Shown here: in pieces, positions 34,901 through 46,900 of the stretch
How the letters are laid out: each line of letters opens with the position of its first letter
How positions within the stretch are numbered: position 1 is the first letter of the stretch
Assembly (NCBI GenBank): GCA_013396525.1
Contig: VWYX01000665.1
Span: 62,001-126,000 of the forward strand
Reading direction: 5' to 3'
From: Chaetorhynchus papuensis
Taxonomy: Eukaryota > Chordata > Aves > Passeriformes > Rhipiduridae
Length of the DNA: 64,000 bases
Made by a program: the position numbers and the translations under genes
The notes under the pieces: generated by a model
The model's input: the letters and a program-made list of their open reading frames with translations, nothing else
What the model was told of the DNA's origin: nothing
Database searches by the model: none

Positions 34901-37900
34901 GCAGTGCACAAGGGGGGTTGGGGGTGGCCACAGGGCTCTGTGGTGGCCGTGGGGGACACGGCGGGGTCACTCCAGGGGAGTTGTGCTGTGCTGGTGCTCC
35001 CAGCTCTGCCAGGCTCACTCTGCAGCACGGGCCAGACCTCAGGGTGTTTAAAGTCCCCGTCGTCCTGTGGGTTTTGCCAAGAGCAGAGCAGCCCCACTGC
35101 GTTCTGCTGCTGCAGGGGAGTGGAAAAGCTGCAGTTCCATCGGTGGCAGCCTTTGTAATCAGAGGTAGCAAACCCCACCCAAATGGGAGAGAAGCTCTTC
35201 CTGGTCAGGCTGTTCAGACAGCAATTCCCCCAGATTCCTCATTTTGTGAGGGGGAAAAAGCAAAAAATCTCTTTAATCCATTGGTAAACCATGAGTCCTT
35301 AATTAGAGGTGAGCTCTAAAGGTTGATCTGAGGTGCTTTTCTGGGGTGCCACAACCTCTGCTGTCCCATGGCGGAGGAGAACCCAGGCTGTGTGCAGGGA
35401 AAAAACTCATCCCACAACTCCCAGGTGCAGTGATGGAAGCTCTGGATGAGTCCTGCTGTCAGCACAGCCCCTGACCTCCACCCCAAGGGGCTTCTGCAGC
35501 CAGGCAGCTCCCGGGATGGGGAGGTCCTGGGGGGGGGAGGTGAAGGAGTTGAAGCTCCTGGATTTGGATTCACCACCCATCCCCTGGCTGTTGTTTACCT
35601 CCCTCTTCCCCATGGTGGGATGGGGTAATGCTGCTCGCCTGCCTCCCCCGGGGAGGTTACAGAGGCGTGATGATGGCTCTGTAAAGTTGTTTGAGCTGTG
35701 CATGGCAGGAGCCGTGGTGGTTGTTATTAGCATTGGTGATGATGCTGCTAATTACCGAGCTGCTGGGAAACTCCCCATGGGAGGGGAGGGGAGGGGAGGC
35801 AGGGAAAAGTGAAGTGAGCAGGGCATGGAGAGGAGCCTGTCCCTTCTGGCAGCTCTGTCGGGCCCTGAGAGGAGGGCTCAGCCTGCAGGAAATGCTGGGA
35901 TGGATGGGAGAAGCCATGGCCCAGGCGCTGCGGAAGGTAGGAGAGCGTGGCAGGTCCCCCCCGTGCCTCAGACCTTCCTGCCACTGCTGTGTGAGAGGCT
36001 CATGCAGGAGGCTCCTGACCCTGCTGGGGCAGAGAGGGGCTTCCTTACCCTTCCCAGGGCTCCCTGAAGTGGGGGAATTTCCCAGCCGTGGCTGGTGGTC
36101 GCTGGGAGGAGAAGGACCAGCCCTGCCAGGGTTTGGGGGTGAGCAAGGACAGGGTCCTGCTCCCCTGTGAGCCCAGGTGTGCAGCTCCCCCGGGGATACT
36201 CGGGGCTGGGAGTGCCTGGCTCTCCGCAGCAGAGGTGGGCTTGGTCTGGGAGAAGCTGGTGAGGGTCAGATGCTTCTGGCCACGTTTTTGCTCTGTTGCA
36301 GCAGAGCCCTGAGCAAAAGTGGCTGTGTCAGAGCTCGGTCCCTGTGCCTGCAGTTGTGGGCAGCCAGATCCAAGTCCCTCCAAATCCCTCCCTGGGACTC
36401 GTGCAGCGCACACCTTCCGAGTTTCCTCTCCTTTAAAAGGAACATCAAAGCAGAGGTTTTGTACTACATGAAACTTGCAGACATCAAAGGCTTGCTCATA
36501 AATTTAACCCCTCTCTCCACTGTGGTGAAGGTCAGGACGCTGCAGCTCGGGATTGACTTGGTAGCAGATGTGTTTTAGGGGGTTATTAGAAGGTTACTGG
36601 AAGGATGGGATTTTTCTAACGCTTCAAAAATACCAGAGATTGTGTCCCTCACCCTCCTCTGTGCAAAAGGAGAGACCCATGGAAGAAAGGGGCTGTGTAT
36701 TCTGGAAAAGACTTCCTGGGGACCTGCCCCAATTCTGTGTTTAAGGTCAGCACTGAGCTGAAGCCTTTGAGGTTGATGGGACTGAGCATGAGCCAGGGTC
36801 CAAGGGCTAAAACCTTTTATTGTGTCCAGGTCCAACAGCTGGAGCAAAACCCATGGAGCGAGGTAAGGCTCAAAGCCACTCCTCTCTGGATCTGTGCTCT
36901 GGAAAAGGTCCTGATCCCCTGGCTTCTCCCCTTCCCAGGGAGTGACTCCTCACTCTCCAGACCTGTCCCCCACCCTGTCCTCAGCCAAGCCCATTTATAG
37001 TCAAGGCAAAGAGGAGCTGTGTTTGATTGCAGTGACGACTTGCAGGGATGGGTTGCTGATGTATTTAGACACTGAGCAATTTTCAAGCACTCTGCATCGC
37101 CAAACATTCCCTGGGACAAATGTTTTTATAAGGCCTTTTTTATGATTACAGTGAGGAGCGACCATAAAAGAAGGGAATTTTTTGTAGGTCACACGTCCCC
37201 GCCCCAGGGGCAGGTTGCCAGAGTTCTTCTGGTGGTTTTGTGTCTCAGGAGTTCCTGGGGGATTGTTGGGTTGCAGGATGTTCGTGGTTGACCCTCTGGG
37301 GGTCAGCCCTGGGGGCAGTGGCAGGGAGCAGAGCTGGAGGATCCTGCCTGTCCCTGCTCAATCAGGGGTTGTCCAGGCAGCTCTTGGCTCTCAGGTGTCC
37401 CCATCCATCCCCTGTGACCTCACTGGGACCTGCAGAATGGGCTGGGGGGATGCTGGGGTGCAGGGATGTGTCAGCCTTGGGGGTTTCTGGGGCCTACAGG
37501 ATCATTTCCCTGGTTGCCTCATCTTGTTTGAGAGGAGGTTGACACTTCCTCAATTCCCTCAGGAGCTGCAACGTGGGGTTTACACCAGGCAGCCTTTGCT
37601 GCTCTGTGCTGCCTGTGCATCTTCCCTCTCCTTGAACATCAGCTTGGTCCCCGCTTCATCTCCCTGCTGTGTGAATCCCACAACACAAGGGCGCTGCAAA
37701 TCACACCCTCCTTTATCCCACAGCCTCCACATTTGCTCAGCTGCAGGGGTGTAATTATGCCATTAGTGCTGGTCAGACTTTCTGGTGTAAACGTGCTCTG
37801 AGAGCCGGGGAGCGGAGAGGAAGGGAGAAGCCGGAGCCAGGGAGAGAGGAAAGGCAGCTGCTGCTAAATTTAAGCCTGTTCCTATGACACCTGGAGGCTG

Positions 37901-40900
37901 CTGTGGTGGTGTCAGTCCTCTTGGAAGTGAGCAGGTAAACACGGAGCCGTGGCTTGTTCTTGGAGTGCTTTACCTTCCTGTTCAGCTCGTGGGACCTTCC
38001 AGAGTGCCTGGGGCAGGGAGGCTGTGCTGTTTCCTAGCTGCAGGCAGGGTGTGCAGGAAAACCTGGAGAGCTCGAGCCTGGCAGGTACAGGGAGGCTCTT
38101 CCAGGGATTCAGGCTGTCAGGAGAAGCAGTCAGGGATCTGCTTGTCTCCCCAGAGTCATCTTAAATTGTCTGACCTGTCTTTCTCTCTGGGTCTCTTTGC
38201 TGAGCTGCACGGTCCTTCTTCAGCTCCTGCTCCCTGGCTCAGGTTGCACGAGCCTGGGGAGGTGTAAGAGCTGCTCTCCCAAATCTCCAGAGTTCTGCAG
38301 AGCCCTGACAGTAATTCTTCACTGGGACTTTGCTGCTGGCATGGGAGGCAGGGAGATGAATGTGGGGATAGAAAACCTCTGCAAAAAGTGGCTGCATGGA
38401 GAAGGTGGGGGGAGGCAGCAGCATTTTCTGGCTTGTGCTGCCTCTGCTGCATTCGTTGCCTCAGAGGCAAATTATCAGTTTCTTCCTTGAATATTAACAG
38501 CTGCCAGGTAATGAATTCCCCCTCTCTGTTTTATAATGGCACTAAAATTGGGATTTGCCTTGGTTTTCTCTGTAATTATCCAATGAGCCTGTGTGAGTGA
38601 GAGGGAGGCTGGGCAGAGCTGGCTCTGCTGCAGGTGAGTGTCGTGCCTGGGGGATTGAACTTGGGATTGACCCTTCCTGAGGGGCAGATCCAAGGGACTG
38701 AACCCAGGAACGACCCTTCCTGAGAAGGCAGGAAACTTCCATGTGCTCCCTGGGACAGGGCTGGTGTTGGCAGGGCAGTGTCTGCATGGGCTGCAGGGAT
38801 CAGTGACCCCGATCCCCCTGTCTTTGGGATATTTCTGTTGCTCGCACACCCTCCTTCTGTGTTTTCCCTTGTTTTCCCTCCTCCCAGGCTGAGGTCAGGC
38901 TGTGGATGGAAGCTGTGCCGTGTGGAGGGGAGGTGGGAGGCAGGATTTGTGCAAACCCCCGTGCCTGTGCATCTGGGAAAAGAACCCAGGGGCTGTGCCA
39001 TGTGCTGTCCCAGCCCTGGGATCTGCAGGGGTGACACCAAGAACACCCAGGCTCTGGATGTTTCTCAGATCCCTCAGGATGAGGGTCAGGGGAATGTAGG
39101 AAAGGCTCCATATTCCATCCTTAACTTGGCTACGTGTGGAGGCTGGCTCTGGAGATAGAAATCTGTAAGAAAAAGCCTCTTACCAGAGGAATCTGCTCTA
39201 GGAAGGAGGTAGAAACTGAGCTGCTTGTCCAAGGTCACCCAGCAGACTCGTGTTGGAGGGCTGAAGGTCTGTGACCCAGGCTGGAGGTGACAAACCAAGA
39301 TCCCCAAATCCATTCTTCTCCCCTTGACTCACTGTAACTGAGTTTGCAGTTATTGGCACTTTGAAGCCGTAATTGAGGTCTGCTTTCCTCCTTGCACAAC
39401 CTTTTCTCCTGGCAAACTGTCAGCCATCAAGTGGGATGAGACAGTAAAAGAGATGTTACACTCACCATTTCCTAGAAACTGTCACTTTAAAGAGAACAGC
39501 AGTGGAAAAAAAAGGATGAATTGAAGCCAAACCCAGAGCGATAAACCTCCAAATGTTTGATTTCTCTCAAAATCTGGAACTTTTCATTCCTTTCTCGGGT
39601 CTCTCCTCTGCCTGGGGCACTTTATACCTTCACAGTTCTGGCCTCTGGCATTTATTAAACTTCACATGGCAGAAGAGCTGAAAAAATATCATAGCCCAGG
39701 TTCTCTTTGGGTGTAAATCAGCCTAACTGGGCTGAAATCCCTGGAGCTGGGGTGGCACCAGATGACAGGGGGGACTCTGGTGACTCTTGGGGGCTGTGTT
39801 TGATTTTCTTGCACAACCATCCCCGAGCTCCCAGCTGTGGCTGGAGGGATCTGGCATGGATGGATCCAGCAGGTCCCTGTGCTGGGCAGGGATCGTGGTC
39901 TGTGCTTGCTGGGGCTACACAGAGAATCCTTTCTGTGCCGAGAGCTTGTGTTTGTCTTTATGTAAATGATATTTCAAACCAGGAAATGCATGCTAATGTG
40001 ATGTTTTCCGGGTTTCACTGAAGGACAGAGCTGTATAACCAGACCAGTTTTGTCTGAGCCTTATCTTCCATCGTGGCTGTTTGCAGCTGCTGGGCAGAGC
40101 TGGAGGCTCCCCCAGAGGACACAAACACAGCGCAGCCCTGGGGCAAGTTTAGGTTTTGTCTGTTACTGCCCAGCTTTGGGGAGGCCAAATCACCCCCAGA
40201 GAGCAGCCACTGGGGCATCCTGCCCAGAGGCCACCCTGCTGCCTTTGCTGGCACCAGGCAGCTCCATCCCTGGAGTTTGTGGGCAGGGAGGAGGGTTCAA
40301 GGAGGCAGTGACCACTCAGGGGACAGGTTGTTTCCTAACCCACTGCTTTTGGATAGACACTGTCCCATCCAGTGCAATCCTTTCCTCTGGATTTAGGGTG
40401 GCTTTGGGGTCTCTCTGAGCTGTCCTTGCATCTGCACTTAGGGTGCAGGAAGCTGAGGCCCCCTGGGAGCTGGCTGAGGATCCTCCATGGCTGCAGGAGA
40501 AGGATGGGAATCCATAAACCACAGGGAGGTTCAAGGGCTGTTTCTTGGAGCTCTCCTGATAAAACCTGCCGTGGCAGCAGGAGGGTTCTCCCTGTCCCCA
40601 GATGAGTGTGAAGGCAGCTGAGGGGGAGGTCAGGGTTAGAGGTGCAGGCAGCAATTCCAGCTGGACAGAAGGTGTCCCTGGTTTTGGCACTGGCTGTGTC
40701 AGGTTAACGTGGCCTCTGCTCACACCTCACCTTCAGCATCCACATTTCCCATTAGCAGAGCTATTTTAAGCCTCCCAAGGCAGTTAACACCAATTAATCT
40801 AAAAAAACCCAAATAATGGTTTTTCAGAGCCCCCGGCTCCTTCCCACTCCCTCTGTGGCCCCAGAAGCCCTGGCAGAGCTGAGCCCAGTGAAGTGCTCCG

Positions 40901-43900
40901 TGTGCAGGGACGGCTGGAGGGGCTCCCCTGGGGAGATGTGCAATTAGAGCAGGGCCCCAAACCCTCCCATGGATCCAACTTTTCCATCCTGGATCGTGCT
41001 GTGTGCGCCACAGGGGAAGTTCCAGTTCCCTGCAGTGCTCATTGATGAGCGATCGATGCAGCCCCGTCTGGATGGGTGCAGGAGGTGCCGCTCCCCTGGG
41101 CCCTGCAGGAAAGTCCCAGCAGGATTCTTTGCCTGGATCTGAAGCCACTTGAATCCCAGCGATCTCTGGGCGCTGTCACGTGGAGCAAACCCCAAACAGG
41201 GTGTAGTTTCATCCTGCCCTTTGCAGCAGCAGGTACCAGAGCAGGAGATGCTTTTGGCTGATAGGAGAAGCTGCTCCTGCCTTTGCATGTGATTTTTGTC
41301 TTGCCTGTTTCAACTCTTCTGAGCAGGGCTGTGTCTGACCGTGGCTGCAGTGGCAAATCCACAGGTTCCAGCCCCAGGAACCCTCCCTGCCCCAGCAGGG
41401 CCAGGATTTCGTGTTTTGTGGGGTGCCTTGCACAACGAGGCCTTGATCTCGAACGCGGCCTTCAGGCATTACTGGGGTGTGAGTAAATAATAATTAAGAT
41501 CTGGGCGTTTGCTGAGCCAGGGCTGTTTATGTGCAGGCTGGATGTGTTATGGGTGCTGATGTGGATGGGTGTGCTCAGCTCCACGACCAACTTCCCCCAT
41601 CCCCACCACCCCTGGGGAAGCTGCTGCATCTGCTCGGCTCCTTCTTAAAACACCGCTGTGCTCAGAGCAAGTAGGTGTCTAAATAAAAGTCTGATTCAAG
41701 AAAGCAGCACAGTTTTGGCAATCCAGAGATGAGCAGGCTTTTTTTGCAAAGGGTTTTCAAAGCAAACTGTCAGGAGGCTCCAGTGTGAGGTGCAGGGGGC
41801 TGGGGGGAGCAGGGCATCTCTGCAGCTGGAGCATTGGATTGTCCCCATCACCAAAGAGGAGCTCACCTGCCCTGCTCCAGGGGCCTTGGAGTGGGGAGGT
41901 GGATAGAGGAAGTGCTCTATATATTAACCTTGTGCTAATTAATCAGGAATATGGGTTATACCCTTTCAAGCACAGTAGTTATTTCGGTTTAGCAAATTAG
42001 TGCTGCTCAGCTGAGACTCCACGGCTGAGCGTGGTCCTGGTTCCAGCCCTCTCCAAAGTGCAGAGTAAATCACTGCAGTGAGTTGTAGCCAAAACCCTGT
42101 GTTTTGCTGCTGGGTGTGTGTTGGTGTGCACAGCCAGGTACCACAGCCCTGGGTGAGAGCTACACCCCAAAAACTGACTGCTTGTTGTCATCCACCTCCA
42201 GCCTGAGTTGTTTCAAGCAGTAGTTCAGGTTCACTCCCAGTTTTGGTGTTTAGGGGAACCCTCAGGTTTTTGATGGGTCAGATTGACCTCTAGAGCCACT
42301 CGTCTTCTGCACAGACCACAGAGACTGACCTGCAGTGAGAATGCTTCTACCTTGTGTCCTTGGTCAGTAAAACAAGCTCCAGGTGCTAAATCCAGGCTGG
42401 TGTGTTTCTGTTAAATAGTGACATGGAAACCCAGCCTCGCATGGTAAAAAATGTCAAAATCCACGTGGAAAAGTTGCCACATTAACTGCAGAGGACTGTT
42501 AGAATACACAGAAGAGAAATCGGAAGTAATTCCCACTGGTCTCAGCAGTGAGGGCTGGACTGACCTGTGGTTTCAGTACAGGTCGTTGTGTGGCTGAGGA
42601 AAAAGTGTAAATCCAGTATTAATGTAGTTGTGGCACAAAGTGGCCCAATCTGGTCACGGTGGCAGTGGCTTCCAGACAGTCAGATCAGCACTGCAAGCAG
42701 CAGAGGTGTCAGTAACACTTGAGGCAGACACCCCCGAGGCTCCCTCCAAACTCAATCAGAAATGATACTGTCACCTGCTGCTGAGCCACGGGCCGGGGTC
42801 TGAGCCGTGTGTGGCAGCAGGGCACGGTCCCTACAGGTCAGCACTGACTGTGTTACGGAAGGAGGGAGCGTGGGTGAGTTATTTGGATTTTGTTTGGAAC
42901 AATAAAACCCGAGTTATTTGAAATCTTAACAACAGAACCAGCTTTTAGCACCGGCGTTTATAGGGATGAGTGGGCGAGTTGTTTAAAGGGAGGAAAATCT
43001 TTGAAAACAGTCCAAGTGAGGGTGATAATTTCATGCTCCAAGGGAAGCGTGTGCACGGCCTGGGCCTGGGCAGGGTGTGGATGGGCTGTGCCAGGGGCTG
43101 GGCACAGCACAGTGCAGGGCACACGTGTGCCCAGGGCACGCTCAGCTCCCTGACATTGTAGGTGGTGTCTCTGCAGATCACAGATGTCTCACTCATTCTC
43201 CTTTGCTGCATCCTAAACTCAGAGGGAAAATGTCATTTCCTCATGTTGTTCCAAGCACCGACCTCGTGTGTGTGGGCTCTGCCCCTCTGTTACTCCCATT
43301 TTCTGCATTTTCCCCCCATACCAGCTGCAGATTCTCCCCTGCAGAGCTCTCCCAAGGCGACTCAGCTCTTTAAATCAGGGGCAGAGTCCCAGTCCTGGTT
43401 CCTTCCCCTGTTGCCCCTCTCTATCCATGGATCCCCTGGTGTCAGCCCCAGTGGGAATGGGGCTGCAGCACTGGTGTTGAGCTCACAGGAGCTGTGGCTG
43501 TGCCCTGCCCTCCCTCAACCCTTCTTTCCCTCTCCAGTCAGGGCCAGGTACCGAGCCAGGAGTCCTGGTCTCAGGTCCCACACAGTTTCCATCTTTCTCT
43601 GGAAATTACTTTGTGAATCCTGGAAATGAATTTACTGGTGTGGAATAGCATGGGCAGTTCCCCAAAGCTGCATTTTTTGTTCAGGTTATAGCAATTTCCT
43701 ACTTTTGTAGTGAAAAATGAGAATGAAGGACAAGTGTGGACAAAGAGCCAAGAGTGCCAGTGGGGCTCTGCCCCCATTTTGCCCCTTTGAAAAAGTGCTT
43801 TTCTTCCCAGTGCCCCATTTCACTGTCAGAAATTCCCATTTCACAAACATGAGGTAGGAAAAGCTCTTTGGCTGCTGCGTGGCATTTCCATCTTTCCCTG

Positions 43901-46900
43901 TTTAAAACCCTGTTGCAATTAGAAATTTCCCTCTGTCGAGCAGTGTTACATTTAAATCGAGAGCTGCTTATGGCTCAGCAGCCTCGGCTCCTGCAATAAG
44001 ACAAAAAAACCACACATATCTAATAATATGAGGAGCAGGAGGACTATCAGGAGCTAAAAATGGTCCTTCAGTATTTTGGTGCTTTAAATCCAAACGCTCA
44101 GAGTGTGTCTGTGTGTGCACGGAGCGTTCGCTGCCGTGGTGCCTGTGCCTGCGGAGCCGAGCGTGTGTGCAGATGTAGTTCGGGAGAATCGATCCCAATC
44201 TATTTTTAAGGTAAAGTGAGTGTGGCGGGTGGGAGGTGAGGAGGTGGAAGGAAAGCTAAATATTCACGTAGCTGCACTGTGTGTTTTAAGAGCATCATCT
44301 AATAGCGGGAGGATCGAGGTGAGGGAGAGAGGAGCCCTCTCCGGAGCTCCCCCCCCACCCCACGCCGTGCCAGGGCACGGAGCGGCTCCGGGAGGAGGTG
44401 GCAGCGGGGCTGTGGCTTTAAGCCTCAGCTCGCACCCAGCGGGTCACTGGAGCCGGCGACGTTCTTCATTCACATCGCTCCGCACGAATCCCGCTCGGCG
44501 GGGCTGGGAGAGCCTCGGGCAGCTGGAGCATCCAGCGCCGGCAGCGCTCCTGCCCGCGGACATGTGAGAGCCGGAGCCGGGGGACAGCTGGCGGCTGAGG
44601 TCAGTGAGGGAAACTCGGGGTTTGTTTGCGTTTCCTTCGTTCTCTGAAACGAGAGGCTGGATCGGGAGGAGGAGGAGGTGGATACGGAGATACAGAGGAT
44701 TCACTCAGGCCGGGATGTGCCGTGTGTGCTCGGGGGTTTAAAGTTTTCAGGTAGCTCCGGTGTGAACTTTTTATTATTAATATTTTTGCAGCTGCCGCGG
44801 CGCTCAGGCTGCTCCGGGTGTGCCGTGTCTCGCAGCAGAGGGTGCCGAGGGTGGCTGCTGGATCCCCGAGCCCGGCCGTGCCCACGGGGGGACAGGGGTG
44901 TCTGTCACCAGCCCTGCCTCGCGGGGGGAGCGTGGCAGCAGTGCCCAAGGGTTGGCACGGGAAGGGAAGTGGTGTCCTCGGCAAAGACCCGGCGAGTTTT
45001 ACAGCTCTGCTGCCTCTGAAGCTGACGAGGAGTGGCGACTCCAGCCGAGGAGCTGGTGGCTGGAGACAGGGACAGCCCCGCTCTGGAGCCCAGCGACGAT
45101 TCTCCAGGCATTTCACCTCCTGGTAAAACGGGCTGTGGATTTCAGCCAGGGATTTCCTTCTACTCCTCTCCTCCACCCCCGCTTGCCTCTCTGCAAACCT
45201 CCCCCTTGGTGCCTTTCTCCAGGTGAGGTGGGGAAGTTCAGTGCCTGCTGTTTTGGGGGTTTGGGGTTGTGGCCGTGCCAGAGGTGCAGCCCCCACAGTG
45301 AGTTCTCCGGGGTGAGGGGTGGGGTGGTGCAGGATAAAGGAAAGCTGCATGCAGGGAACTGACAGACAGCCCTGGATAAGGTGCTCCTGGCACTGGTGAT
45401 CACCAGCAGCACCAGCCCCGTTCCTGCCTGGAGATTTTGAGGTCAGCTGCCTTGAAAAGAGCAGAGGTAAGGAGCGGTGACATGTCTGGTTCACAGGGGG
45501 AGAGGCAGATAGGGCAGGGCACGTGGGCATGGATATGTGGGAATGGATAAGTGCCAAGCCCAGGGCAGATAAGAGCCTGCTCAGACAAGGACACAGACTT
45601 CCAAGGACTGTCCACAGGGCAGAACTTGGTCCTAGGGACTGATTGCTGCGTCCTGTCCCAGCTCTGTCACTGTGGGACGTGGTCAGGTCACTTCATGTCC
45701 AGGTTGTGTCCTCCCTGAAATAAGGTGGAATTGTGGTGGGCACATTTAAATGCCGAGGCAGCGCGCTCTGAGGGGGTGACAGGGAGAGCTGCTGTGTTAT
45801 CCCTGAACCTGCTGCCGTCCTCGCTCGTCCCTGACTTCACCAGACACCTTCAGGCAGCAGCTCCCGACCTGGATCTGCTGTATCAGACCCACCAGGGTCC
45901 ATCCACCACTGGGTCCTGCCTGCAGGTCCCAACGTGCCGTCTTTTGGGAGAGCTGGACAAAGCCGGAGTGAGCAGCCCTTGAGCTCCGTCCTGCTTCGGG
46001 TCAGGTCTGCAAGAAGCTGAGCCTGGAGGAGAGGAGGGGAACCAAAGGCAGGTCAGTGCCTTGGGGACACCATTTGTGAGAGAAGCTGGTCTGACACAGG
46101 GACAAGGTTTGGCTCTTTGGGTGGCTCGTGAGTGTCTGTGGTTTGGTTTGGTGGGTGAAGCTCCCTTCATAGGGGACGTTTCACCCACGTTTGGGTGACC
46201 ATGGAATCGCTGAGGGATGTGCTGTAACTTGGCCAGCACAGAAGTAGCTGCCATGGTGCTTGGGGACCTTTGGGGCACTGTCCCAGAGCGGATCTGAGAG
46301 GCTTTGGTGGGGCTCAGCAGCGGTGTGGGAAGAGCTGCATCCCGAGCTGCTGTGGGGGCAGCAGGAAGCTGTGGGAGACGCTGCCACCAGAGCGTTGGGT
46401 TGAGGGGATCTCTGGCAGCAGATGTTGGTGTGCTGGGAGGTACAGCTGGGGATGAACGTGGGTCTGGGTTGCTCAGGTGCCACAGAGAGTTTGGGACAGG
46501 GTGCTGATCGCAGGATAGGGCAGTGGGAACGTGTCAGAAAAAGGTGCTCTGCACAGTCCCGGGTGGGCAGCGGGTCCAAGGTGGAAGCCCTGCAGGGCAT
46601 CTGTGGGCTGTGGCTTCAGGTGTTGGGAGCTGGAGTGGTTTAGTTTTTGTTTAATGGCTTTCCTGAACCCGAGTGAAAATGGCCAAGGGAGGGTTGAGGC
46701 ACAGGAGTCAGTTTTGACTTTGTTTTGCCTCGCCTGGGATTGCCTTGGCCTCACCTGCACATCTGGAGTGGCCAGACTGAGGGATTTCCCCAGGAGATGC
46801 TGCTCCGTGTGCTGCACCTCTGGGGCACAGCTGGGCAGTCCAGGACCTTCTCAGCCCAAGACTGTGACAGGTTTTATTTGGTGTGAGAGTTTATCAGAGA

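Noticed and set aside
44601..45557. 318-codon open frame on the minus strand in the CpG island
   Set aside because: The predicted protein is Pro-, Ser- and Arg-rich without a recognisable domain. High G+C removes stop codons, so a chance frame is the better reading.
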